Source: Methanobacteriota archaeon
GTDB lineage: Archaea; Methanobacteriota; Methanobacteria; Methanobacteriales; Methanobacteriaceae
Reading direction: 5' to 3'
Length of the DNA stretch: 21,836 nucleotides
NCBI GenBank assembly: GCA_023436175.1
Contig: JAEZKE010000106.1
Span: forward strand, 1 to 21,836
Shown piece by piece: positions 6,395-14,417 of the stretch. Within the stretch, counting starts at the first letter, position 1; each line of letters starts with the position of its first letter. A program made the translations under genes and the position numbers. Under the pieces are notes generated by a model, which did no database searches, was not told the DNA's origin, and was given only the letters and a program-made list of their open reading frames with translations.

Positions 6395-9256
6395 TTGACA
6401 AATAATGATATAGAAAAGAAATGGCAGAAAAAATGGGCAGAATCACATTTATTTGAATCTAATCCTGATAATAGAGAGAAAATTTTCTTAACAGTAGCAT
6501 ATCCTTATCCAAGTGGGGCAATGCACATAGGACATGGGAGGACTTACACAGTACCTGATGTATATGCAAGATTTAAAAGAATGCAGGGCTACAATGTTCT
6601 TTTCCCAATGGCATGGCACGTGACAGGTGCTCCGGTTATAGGTATTGCAAAAAGAATTGAAAGGAAAGATCCATGGACATTAAATATCTATGAAAATGTC
6701 CATAAAGTCTCAAAAGAAGAGCTCGCTAAATTTACAGACCCGGAATATATTGTAAAATATTTCAGCGGTGAATACCATGATGTAATGCAGAGTATGGGTT
6801 ACTCAATAGACTGGAGAAGAGAATTTAGAACTACAGACCCTCATTATAAAAAATTCGTTGAATGGCAGTTTAGAAAACTTAAAAACAAAGGATATATTGG
6901 TAAAGGAAAGCATCCAGTAAAATACTGTCCAGAAGAAATGAATCCAGTTGGTGACCACGACCTTCTTGAAGGTGAAGGTGTTGCAATAAACGAACTTACC
7001 CTTGTTAAATTTAAAATAGGTGATGATTACCTTGTAGCTGCAACTTTCCGTCCTGAGACACTTTTTGGAGCTACTAATTTATGGTTAAATCCAGATGAAG
7101 ACTATATTCGTATAAAAATATACGATGAAAGATGGATAATAACTAAAAAAGCCTTTGATAATATAATTCATCAAAAAAAGAATGCTGTTATTGAAGGTGA
7201 CATTGATGCAAATGAACTGATAGGTAAATATGTAGAGAACCCCTTAACTGATAAAGAGCATATCATACTCCCTGCTTCATTTGTAGATCCAGGTTATGGT
7301 TCTGGTGTTGTTTATTCTGTTCCAGCACATGCTCCTGCAGATTACATAGCGCTTAAAGACCTTAAAGAGAACGAAAAAGTGCTTGAAAAGTATGATATAA
7401 AAGAAAAGGTGGAAAAAATAGAGCCTATCAGTATTGTAAAACTTGAAGGGCTTGGAAAATTCCCAGCAGAGGAAATAATCCAGAAGTTTGGTGTTAAAAA
7501 CCAGAAAGACCCAAGACTTTCTGAAGCCACAAATGAGCTGTATAAATTAGAACATACAAAGGGAATTATGGCCAATATTCCAGATTATGAGGGCTTAAAA
7601 GTACCATCTGCAAGAGATGAAGTTATAGAAAATCTTCTTAAAGCTAAAAAAGGAGATGTAATGTATGATTTTGCAGAAAAACCTGTTGTGTGCAGATGCG
7701 GTACAGAATGTGTTGTTAGAATACTTGAAGACCAGTGGTTCCTTAAATATTCTGATGAACAGTGGAAACAGAGCACCTATAACTGTCTTGCCCAAGAACA
7801 AATAGTTCCTGCAGAAATAAGGGCTAATTTTGAATATTATATTGGATGGTTAGAAGATTGGGCGTGCAGCCGAAGATTTGGGCTTGGGACAAAAATGCCT
7901 TGGGATAATCAATGGTTAATAGAACCTTTAAGTGATTCTACAATTTACATGGCTTACTATACAATTGCAAAGTATATGAAGGGTATTGATCCTGAAGATC
8001 TCGATGATTCCTTCTTTGATGATGTATTTTTAGACTTAGGGAAGTACTCTGGAAACGTAAAGGATCCACTTTTTGAAAATATCAAGCATGAATTTAACTA
8101 CTGGTACCCTCTAAATTGGAGACTTTCAGCTAAGGACCTGGTTGGAAACCACCTTTCATTTCACATGTTCCATCATTCAGCAATATTCCCTGAATACAAG
8201 TGGCCGAATGGTATTGTAGTCTTTGGAATGGGCCTTCTTGAGGGAAACAAGATGTCCTCATCAAAGGGAAATGTAATCCTTTTAAACGACGCTATAGAGA
8301 CCTACGGGGCAGATGTAGTAAGGCTCTTTTTAATGGCATCTGCAGAGCCATGGCAGGACTTTGACTGGAGAGAAAATGAAGTAAAAGGAACTAAAAGACG
8401 GTTAGAATGGTTTTCAGAATTTGCAGATCGAGTAGCAGAAATTAAAGGATCTCAAGTATCTTTAAAGAACTTTGAACTATGTGAAGTTAAAAAACCTATA
8501 AATAAATGGATTTTAAGTCAGTTCAACATGCGAATTAAAGACGCAACAGATGCCCTTGAAGGGTTCCAGACACGAAAAGCACTGCAGGAACTATTATTTA
8601 TCTTTAAAAAAGATATTGATCACTATTTCCATCGTATAGGACATGAGTTAGAGGATGAAGAGGCAAAAAGAGAGATTTCAAATGTTTTAACGTATATATT
8701 AAGCGGGTGGACACGTTTAATGTCTCCGTTTGTACCTCATACATCTGAGGAATTATGGAACAAACTTGGCGGGGAAGGATTTGTATCAAATGCACAGTGG
8801 CCAGAATATAATGAGAATTTAATAGATGAAAAAGTTCAAAAGGCCGAAGAAATAGTACAGGGACTTGCAGGCGATATAAATGAAATAAAAAAAATTACAG
8901 GGACTGAACCTAATAAAATCCATATTTATGTTGCACCGCAGTGGAAATGGAGGGTTTTTGAAATTGCAAAAGATATTGGTCGGCCAGATATAGGTAGAAT
9001 AATGGGCGAATCTACAAAACAAAACCTGCATGATAATAAAAAAGAAATTGCTGATTTTGCAAAGAAAGTGGCAAGAGAAGTGACTAAAATTAAATATGTG
9101 GGTCAAATTGATGAGTGTTCTATAATTAAAGAATCAATAGATTTCTTATCAAGTGAAGCAGGTGCAGAAGTAATTGTATATGAAAAACCTACCTACGATC
9201 CAAAGGGTAAGTTCAAAAATGCAATGCCTTACAAGCCTGCTATTTATATAGAGTAA
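6395..9256 (+). CDS. leuS: Leucyl-tRNA synthetase, archaeal/eukaryotic type
   Basis: A class Ia aminoacyl-tRNA synthetase of 953 residues that charges tRNA-Leu. HIGH is at residues 44-47 in AYPYPSGAMHIGHGRTY, and KMSSSKG near 619-625 in the second half of the Rossmann core. Between them lies the CP1 editing domain, with AATFRPETLFGATNLW and GSGVVYSVPAHAPADYIAL. The C-terminal part holds the anticodon-binding helical domain and a tail ending in MPYKPAIYIE. The start is taken as TTG 6395, since GGTGATC at 6386-6392 is a perfect match to the 16S 3' end; a TTG at 6383 would overlap that site, and no in-frame ATG precedes HIGH. It is last in the nadE-cutA-leuS group and is followed by a terminator. 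Confidence 0.97.
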   Translation: MTNNDIEKKWQKKWAESHLFESNPDNREKIFLTVAYPYPSGAMHIGHGRTYTVPDVYARFKRMQGYNVLFPMAWHVTGAPVIGIAKRIERKDPWTLNIYENVHKVSKEELAKFTDPEYIVKYFSGEYHDVMQSMGYSIDWRREFRTTDPHYKKFVEWQFRKLKNKGYIGKGKHPVKYCPEEMNPVGDHDLLEGEGVAINELTLVKFKIGDDYLVAATFRPETLFGATNLWLNPDEDYIRIKIYDERWIITKKAFDNIIHQKKNAVIEGDIDANELIGKYVENPLTDKEHIILPASFVDPGYGSGVVYSVPAHAPADYIALKDLKENEKVLEKYDIKEKVEKIEPISIVKLEGLGKFPAEEIIQKFGVKNQKDPRLSEATNELYKLEHTKGIMANIPDYEGLKVPSARDEVIENLLKAKKGDVMYDFAEKPVVCRCGTECVVRILEDQWFLKYSDEQWKQSTYNCLAQEQIVPAEIRANFEYYIGWLEDWACSRRFGLGTKMPWDNQWLIEPLSDSTIYMAYYTIAKYMKGIDPEDLDDSFFDDVFLDLGKYSGNVKDPLFENIKHEFNYWYPLNWRLSAKDLVGNHLSFHMFHHSAIFPEYKWPNGIVVFGMGLLEGNKMSSSKGNVILLNDAIETYGADVVRLFLMASAEPWQDFDWRENEVKGTKRRLEWFSEFADRVAEIKGSQVSLKNFELCEVKKPINKWILSQFNMRIKDATDALEGFQTRKALQELLFIFKKDIDHYFHRIGHELEDEEAKREISNVLTYILSGWTRLMSPFVPHTSEELWNKLGGEGFVSNAQWPEYNENLIDEKVQKAEEIVQGLAGDINEIKKITGTEPNKIHIYVAPQWKWRVFEIAKDIGRPDIGRIMGESTKQNLHDNKKEIADFAKKVAREVTKIKYVGQIDECSIIKESIDFLSSEAGAEVIVYEKPTYDPKGKFKNAMPYKPAIYIE

Positions 9257-9290
9257 TATCAAGTGGATGTACTCTCATTTTTTAATTTTT
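9251..9290 (+). terminator. Small hairpin and T-run at the end of leuS
   Basis: GAGTA (9251-9255, overlapping the leuS stop codon) pairs with TACTC (9270-9274), followed by CATTTTTTAATTTTT. The T-run is the stronger evidence. Confidence 0.45.
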
Positions 9291-9430
9291 AATTGAAATA
9301 GAAGTTTAAGTCTTATGTTGATCAATCTGAGATAATGGTGATACTGTCCCGCACATTAGAATAAGCAGGAATTAAGAAATGGACAATTATCAAGGGTTAT
9401 AATTAAAAATTTTCCAAATATTTGGTTTAT

Positions 9431-9472
9431 TTTATTATAAATAGGTCAACGTTACAATATAGTATACATTGT
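9431..9472 (+). promoter_or_regulatory. MFS gene promoter with palindromic operator candidate
   Basis: TTATTATAAATA at 9431-9442 is a clear TATA box, predicting a start near 9465. Exactly there lies an imperfect palindrome, ACAATATAGTATACATTGT (9454-9472), with matching ACAAT/ATTGT ends. A repressor bound there would block initiation. The regulator is not identifiable in the window. The leader from about 9465 to 9523 shows no other structure. Confidence 0.5.
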
Positions 9473-9523
9473 AGTTGTGGAATATAGATAAAAATTGTAT
9501 TAAGTTGCTTAAGAGATGCTAAA

Positions 9524-10747
9524 ATGAATAACGGTAATTTTAATAGTAATTATAAAATACCATGGAATATCCTTATAATTGCAATAATTTTGAATTTTTG
9601 TACATGGGCATTTTTGTTTATTACCCCTCCTATGGAGACTATACTATCTGCAAATTTACATATTTCTCATTTCCAGACAAGTTTACTTTTCAGCGCCCCA
9701 ATTCTTATGATCGCTCTGGTAGCGATCCCTGCAGGTATTATAGCGGACAGGATAGGCCTAAAAAAGGCAATTGGAATTGGTGCTATTATTGCATGTATCG
9801 GTGCTGTGCTTAAAGGTACAGTATCAACTTATTCTGGTTTACTTATCCTTTCGCTTATCTTTGGATTTGGAATGGGATGGACATTTGCAAACTTACCTAA
9901 ATTAGCCAGATCATGCAGTTCGAGCGAGCAAACAAGTTTTGTCATGGGAATCATCAATGGATTTGGATTATTAGGAGGTATTGGGTTAGCTCTGGCTATT
10001 ACTATTCCATTAATTTATCCACTGACTAATAGTTATCATGGTGTTTTTTATGTGTGGAGCATACCACTGCTGATTGCAACAATTTTATGGTGGGTTGTGG
10101 TACGCGAACCTCCCTGTCCGAGTGCTGAAATTGAATTTGAACAAACAGAATCTGTAGGATTAAAAGACGTACTGCGAGACAAAACGTTATGGTTACTGGC
10201 TTTTATACTTTTACTCCACAACATTTTCTTTTATACATGGTCAGGATGGTTACCAACTTATCTATTGCAAAAAGGAGTAGGCTTAGGCTTGAGTGGGCTA
10301 TTAACATCAGTTATGCTTTGGGTAGGTATTCCAACTGTAATACTTGTTCCAATGCTCTTTTCAAAGACTAACATATCAAAAAGACTGCTTATATGGGTGC
10401 CCAGCTTGATATTTGCTTTCCTTGCAATATGGATATTATATGCATCAGAGTCTGCAATCTGGTTTATAATGGTTATTGCCGGAATCATAAACATCCTGCG
10501 TTTTAATACTTTACTCAGTTTACCTGTAGAAATCATGCCAAAAAAGCATGCAGGAGTCGCAGGAGGTGTTGTCGTGTCAATCGGTTATATAGGCGCCGTA
10601 ATTGGGCCAAGTATGACGGGACAAATCCTGGATATAACTGGAAGCTTCCAGATTGTTTTTGTTATACTGGCAGTGCTGTCCCTGATAACAATGGGTTTAT
10701 CTTTTTTAATCCCTTCAAATAATAAAAAGGAGACATATGCAAAATAA
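9524..10747 (+). CDS. Major facilitator superfamily transporter, substrate unknown
   Basis: A 407-residue membrane protein with about twelve hydrophobic helices in two halves. The loop between helices 2 and 3 carries the MFS motif A as GIIADRIGLKKAIGIG, and a hydrophilic segment near the middle (about residues 190-215, rich in Glu) separates the halves. The second half has KKHAGVAGGVVVSIGYIGAVIGPSM. The overall look is like small-solute or anion carriers of the cyanate/nitrate/organic-acid groups, but no residue pattern decides the substrate. It is a single gene with its own TATA box and a possible operator. A poor ribosome site (GAGATG) precedes ATG 9524. The downstream gap to 11028 is AT-rich without visible genes. 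Confidence 0.88.
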   Translation: MNNGNFNSNYKIPWNILIIAIILNFCTWAFLFITPPMETILSANLHISHFQTSLLFSAPILMIALVAIPAGIIADRIGLKKAIGIGAIIACIGAVLKGTVSTYSGLLILSLIFGFGMGWTFANLPKLARSCSSSEQTSFVMGIINGFGLLGGIGLALAITIPLIYPLTNSYHGVFYVWSIPLLIATILWWVVVREPPCPSAEIEFEQTESVGLKDVLRDKTLWLLAFILLLHNIFFYTWSGWLPTYLLQKGVGLGLSGLLTSVMLWVGIPTVILVPMLFSKTNISKRLLIWVPSLIFAFLAIWILYASESAIWFIMVIAGIINILRFNTLLSLPVEIMPKKHAGVAGGVVVSIGYIGAVIGPSMTGQILDITGSFQIVFVILAVLSLITMGLSFLIPSNNKKETYAK

Positions 10748-11028
10748 AGAAATAATTTTTCAGATTTGAGTCATTGATGATCTTTCAGAGTTTTTACTGT
10801 AGTGATTTTTAAATCTGATCCTTATTTTATTATATTAACTTCATTAATCCTTTGAAATGTTATTTTTACAAATATCCTTATTTTTTTTTAATGAAATAAA
10901 TGAAATATATCGCTAATTTAATTTTAGATAACTTTAATAGTCTAAATTTGAAAAATGATAAAATATAAAAAATATCAAATCCATATTAAATATTGAAATT
11001 TTAAATCATATCTTAAGGGAGTAAAAGA

Positions 11029-11322
11029 ATGTTTTCCAAAGTACCTATAGATATTAATAAAATAAAAAGAGAAAATCAAAATTTAGACCAGGAACTTCTA
11101 CGAGTAGCCATAATGGCAGAATTGGATGCTATTAACCTCTATGAGCAGATGGCAGACATGGTTGACAGTGAAGACCTTAAAAAGGTGCTTACAGATGTGG
11201 CTCAGGAAGAAAAAACCCATGTTGGTGAATTTCAGACCATGCTTTTAAGAATGGATGAAGAACAGGTTAAAGAGCTTGCTAAAGGTAAAAACGAAGTTGA
11301 AGAGCTAACTGGAAAAAAATAA
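11029..11322 (+). CDS. Half-size ferritin-like protein (EncFtn-like)
   Basis: A 97-residue helical protein with one pair of metal-binding helices instead of the four-helix bundle of ferritin or rubrerythrin. Candidate ligands are E31 (in MAELDAINLYEQ), E61 and H64 (in AQEEKTHVGEF), plus D33 and Y38. Spacing and even numbering agree closely with the encapsulated ferritin EncFtn, as I recall it, where E32, E62, H65, E34 and Y39 build a ferroxidase site across two subunits. It would therefore need to dimerise to be active. No encapsulin shell gene is seen next to it, and the tail ending VEELTGKK does not look like a cargo-loading peptide. GGGAG precedes ATG 11029. A role in iron oxidation, storage or peroxide protection is inferred. 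Confidence 0.85.
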   Translation: MFSKVPIDINKIKRENQNLDQELLRVAIMAELDAINLYEQMADMVDSEDLKKVLTDVAQEEKTHVGEFQTMLLRMDEEQVKELAKGKNEVEELTGKK

Positions 11323-11339
11323 TTAAATTTTAACCTATA

Positions 11340-11378
11340 GCTTGCTGGAATTTCAAGCAGGAATTTACTATTTTTTTT
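11340..11378. terminator. Terminator between convergent genes
   Basis: GCTTG (11340-11344) pairs with CAAGC (11354-11358), followed by a T-run at 11371-11378. It lies between the 3' ends of the ferritin-like gene (plus) and the hydrolase gene (minus). The T-run overlaps the last codons of the latter. Confidence 0.45.
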
Positions 11379-12156
11379 AACTCTTTTTTATAAAATTTTT
11401 AACTGTTCCAATACCCTCAATCTCAACTTCAACGGTATCTCCAATATTCATTGGACCAACACCCGGAGGAGTACCTGTTGCAATTACATCACCTGGGTTA
11501 AGGGTCATTATATTAGATATGAATTCAACAAGCTCATAAACGTTGAATATCATATTTTTGGTGTTTGATTTTTGTTTTATTTCTCCATTAAGCTTGAGTG
11601 AAATATTTTGATTCATTGGATCTAAATTAGTTTCAATACATGGTCCAAATGGGCAGAATGTATCAAAACTTTTTGCCCTAGTCCACTGCCCATCTTTTCT
11701 TTGTAGATCTCTTGCTGTAACATCGTTTAAGGCAGTATATCCTCCTATGTAATTGGCAGCATCTTCTGATTTAACGTTTTTTGCTTCTTTAGATAAAACG
11801 ATGCCAAGTTCGCCCTCATAATCAACTTGATGGCTTGAACTTGGATAAATTATATTATATAAATGCCCTGCTACTGCTGTGGAAGGCTTTATAAAGAGTA
11901 TGGGTTCTTCTGGAAGGTCCATATTTAGTTCAGCTGCATGATCTCTGTAATTTAAGCCAACGCATACTATTTTAGACGGTGAGACTGGAGGCCTTACTTT
12001 AATGTCTTCAATTTTGCAATTCACGCCTTTTTTAAATTTATCAATATTTTTAGAGTTAATTGCTTCCAGGCTTGAACATGAAAGTTCTATTACATTATTA
12101 TCTTCCAATAACCCTGTTTTTTCATAATCATCCTTTAAAAATTGTATAATTTTCAT
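11377..12156 (-). CDS. Fumarylacetoacetate hydrolase (FAH) family protein
   Basis: A 259-residue enzyme of the FAH superfamily, which binds Mg2+/Mn2+ and acts on beta-diketone or oxaloacetate-like acids (hydrolase, isomerase or decarboxylase). Family marks are KIVCVGLNYRDHAAE, VDYEGELGIVLSKE with the metal-binding Glu pair, YTALNDVTARDLQ with the metal-binding Asp, RAKSFDTFCPFGPCI, and GDVIATGTPPGVGP at the C end. The start is placed at 12156 because GGTGA lies a few bases upstream; the in-frame ATG at 12174 sits before that ribosome site. The archaeal substrate is not predictable from sequence. It is the last gene of the minus-strand block, about 100 bases after the small membrane protein, and may have its own promoter in 12157-12256. 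Confidence 0.92.
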   Translation of the reverse strand: MKIIQFLKDDYEKTGLLEDNNVIELSCSSLEAINSKNIDKFKKGVNCKIEDIKVRPPVSPSKIVCVGLNYRDHAAELNMDLPEEPILFIKPSTAVAGHLYNIIYPSSSHQVDYEGELGIVLSKEAKNVKSEDAANYIGGYTALNDVTARDLQRKDGQWTRAKSFDTFCPFGPCIETNLDPMNQNISLKLNGEIKQKSNTKNMIFNVYELVEFISNIMTLNPGDVIATGTPPGVGPMNIGDTVEVEIEGIGTVKNFIKKS

Positions 12157-12256
12157 AAATTCACCTTGAATCATTTAGGATTTAATTAGATGTTTTTTAT
12201 TTATGAAAAACAAAATTAATAAATTATTTCAAATTTCAGGATTTTAAAATATGGAT

Positions 12257-12556
12257 TTAGTAGTCCCATGTGATCTTCAAGAGTATGGCAAGTGCTATGA
12301 ACTCTATAACGCTGCTTAAAAATTCATGATTACCTGAAATCATGTCATTATCTAAAATCAAAAGTACAACGGCAAAAATACTTCTAAGTAACAGGAATGA
12401 GGCAAATAGCATAAGCCCAATTGTAAATCCAATCTTTATCTGCCTGTAACTTTTGATGTAGAGATAAATTAACCCAGATAAAAGGCCTATATTTAAAAAT
12501 TCCACACATATGGCTCCAAGTTCCGCTGCCCTATATCCTAATAATTCTATTGCCAT
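12257..12556 (-). CDS. Small three-helix membrane protein, paralogue 1
   Basis: A 99-residue hydrophobic protein with about three membrane helices. A charged loop (IKSYRQIKIGFT) lies between helices 1 and 2, and the C-terminus is EFIALAILLKITWDY. A close paralogue at 15710-16009 shares both of these stretches almost letter for letter, while the N-terminal third and the helix 2-3 loop differ. It may belong to the archaeal small membrane proteins annotated as DUF7521, often beside winged-helix regulators, but I cannot confirm that. It follows the YdjM-like gene after 18 bases, probably in one transcript, with GGGGT before its ATG. No function is known. Confidence 0.85.
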   Translation of the reverse strand: MAIELLGYRAAELGAICVEFLNIGLLSGLIYLYIKSYRQIKIGFTIGLMLFASFLLLRSIFAVVLLILDNDMISGNHEFLSSVIEFIALAILLKITWDY

Positions 12557-12574
12557 TTTAACCCCATAATTTAT

Positions 12575-13522
12575 TTAATTAGGTACTTTGACCGTTATGT
12601 TATTTCCAGTCCATGAATTCAGGATATCATAGTAAGTTATTTTCCATTCCCCTAAACTGTATTTTGCGTTGATTAAGGCATAATATGAATTCCATTTAAA
12701 CCTTTCAACAACTGAAAGGTTATTTGCGATATTGATAGCGTTTTGGGCTGATGTATAAGACCCATTTTCAATTGAAGGGGTATTATATGTCCTGATGTGT
12801 GATTCTTGATTTTGCAGGGTGTTGTACTCTGATACTATGTAGCTGCTGTTTTGTGAGTTGCTTTTTACAACATCCCACACAAACGGATCCTGTGTGGGAT
12901 AAGTGGCTACATGGTTATAACTTGAGTTTAAAGTGAGAGTCTCGGCATTAATGGTGTTTGATTTCTCATAAGCCATTACACATCCAAACGATACTAAAAC
13001 AATCATAAAAACTGCCATGGCAGCCTTCTTATAATTTTCATTTACTCTTAAGTAGATGATAAGCAGTGTAATCACTGCAATAACGGTTATTATAGTATCG
13101 ACTGCAGGATATATTTCAGCCGCATATCTGGTAATTGAAAGGGGATAGAATAGTGGAATGCCCTTTGTTGTTAAAAAATCAAGGAATAAATGAATAACTG
13201 CCCCAAAATATGCAAGTGCAATTGTAGTTTTTGTAAATTCAATGGATATATCACGCCTTATGATACTGCTGATAAAGCCATTTATCTGTTTTCTTGATAA
13301 CACATACAAAAAGAGTGTTGACGTTACGAGTGCAAAGATAAAGGAGTGTGTAATTCCTCTGTGTGCAAAAATGAAAAGCTGGGGAGATAATAATCCAACC
13401 CATGTAACAAAAATAGTGTCAAAATCAAGTGAAATACCGCCAAAGGCTCCTGCAAGCTTATTCTTGCTCCCAATGGCTGCTAAAATTATGTAAGGTACTA
13501 AAAAGTGTGTTATTAAATCCAT
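12575..13522 (-). CDS. YdjM/DUF457-family membrane-bound metal-dependent hydrolase-like protein
   Basis: A 315-residue protein. The N-terminal part has several membrane helices with the family's polar motifs: THFLVPYI, GGISLDFDTIF, HRGITHSFIFA and HLFLDFLTTKGIPLFYPLS, where His and Asp residues would form a metal site at the membrane face. The last helix ends near residue 190 (VLVSFGCVMAYEK). The remaining 125 or so residues, rich in Asn, Ser, Thr and Tyr, probably lie outside the cell and match nothing I recognise. The family was named LexA-regulated in E. coli; its chemistry is not established. GTGGAG precedes ATG 13522. The small membrane protein follows in the same direction. Confidence 0.85.
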   Translation of the reverse strand: MDLITHFLVPYIILAAIGSKNKLAGAFGGISLDFDTIFVTWVGLLSPQLFIFAHRGITHSFIFALVTSTLFLYVLSRKQINGFISSIIRRDISIEFTKTTIALAYFGAVIHLFLDFLTTKGIPLFYPLSITRYAAEIYPAVDTIITVIAVITLLIIYLRVNENYKKAAMAVFMIVLVSFGCVMAYEKSNTINAETLTLNSSYNHVATYPTQDPFVWDVVKSNSQNSSYIVSEYNTLQNQESHIRTYNTPSIENGSYTSAQNAINIANNLSVVERFKWNSYYALINAKYSLGEWKITYYDILNSWTGNNITVKVPN

Positions 13523-13595
13523 TTTATCTCCACTACAATATGATTATATTGCTTTGTATTTCATTTGATTTAAGGCCACCATGTGCTACTAGATT

Positions 13596-13724
13596 CTTTT
13601 AACTTTTAAAGAGTATCCCGCCATAAGAAGAAGAAAGGAGGTTGAAGGAAATTTTATAAAATTTCCTGAACCCCAAAAATCTCCGATTTTTGGAGGTTAA
13701 CCCGCCCGCTCTTTAAAGTTAAAG
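13596..13724. repeat. Hairpin repeat cluster B with outer inverted repeat
   Basis: Outer arms 13596-13613 (CTTTTAACTTTTAAAGAG) and 13709-13724 (CTCTTTAAAGTTAAAG) pair with each other. Inside are GGTTGA, a hairpin at 13646-13667 (10-bp stem), TGAACCCC, a second hairpin CCAAAAATC-TCC-GATTTTTGG, then GGAGGTT and CCCGCCCG. The cluster occupies almost all of the space between the 3' end of ATPase 1 and the 5' end of the YdjM-like gene. In each hairpin the pairing continues into the feet across a constant flaw: GA opposite a single G in the first, a bulged A in the second. Confidence 0.75.
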
Positions 13725-13730
13725 TTGTGA

Positions 13731-14417
13731 TTAGATATTATTCCTTTTCTCTTCTATGATTTTACCATCGCGCACTGTTATAATCCTATCTGCCATATTA
13801 GCAACATAAGGTTCATGTGTTACCATAACAAGAGTCACATTCTCTTTTTTATGGAGATCTTTAAGAAGGTCTAAAATGATATCTCCTGTTTTGGAATCTA
13901 AAGCTCCTGTTGGTTCATCAGCCAGAATAATGGATGGTTTATTAACTAGAGCTCTTGCTATGGCTACACGTTGTCTTTCACCGCCTGAAAGTTTAGTTGG
14001 CCTTTGATCGATTCTTTTTTCAAGATCTACTGATTTTAAAAGTTCTAAAGCTCTCTTTTCCATTTCTTTACCTGAGACACTGGTTCCAATCATAGGAATT
14101 TGAACATTTTCAAGCACTGTAAGGTTGGGAATCAGATTATGTAACTGGAATACAAAACCAATTTCCTGTGATCTGAATTTACTTAAGTCCTTGGTTTGAA
14201 TTAGATCAATACCTGCTACTTCAACACGGCCTTCACCTGCAGTGTCTAATGCCCCGATCATGTTAAGGAGGGTTGATTTTCCAGAACCAGACGGCCCTAT
14301 GATGGAAACAAATTCTCCCTTTTTAATTTCAAGATCTATGCCGTCTAATGCAACTATTCGTCCGTTTTCATAGCTTTTTTTGAGGCTTTTAATTTCAATG
14401 ATATTTTCATTATTCAT
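13731..14417 (-). CDS. ABC transporter ATPase, MacB/LolD type (system 1)
   Basis: A 228-residue nucleotide-binding protein. Walker A GPSGSGKST is at residues 41-49; then come the Q-loop in GFVFQLHNLIPNLTVLENV, signature LSGGERQRVAIARAL, Walker B IILADEPTGALDSKT and the switch His in VTHEPYVANMADRI. The motif wording is that of the MacB/LolD/FtsE group, which does not move small solutes through a channel but drives mechanical work on an outer-facing domain. The gene overlaps the permease gene by 8 bases, implying coupled translation. A close paralogue (17283-17957) has the same length, start position and overlap. Exported substrate unknown. Confidence 0.95.
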   Translation of the reverse strand: MNNENIIEIKSLKKSYENGRIVALDGIDLEIKKGEFVSIIGPSGSGKSTLLNMIGALDTAGEGRVEVAGIDLIQTKDLSKFRSQEIGFVFQLHNLIPNLTVLENVQIPMIGTSVSGKEMEKRALELLKSVDLEKRIDQRPTKLSGGERQRVAIARALVNKPSIILADEPTGALDSKTGDIILDLLKDLHKKENVTLVMVTHEPYVANMADRIITVRDGKIIEEKRNNI

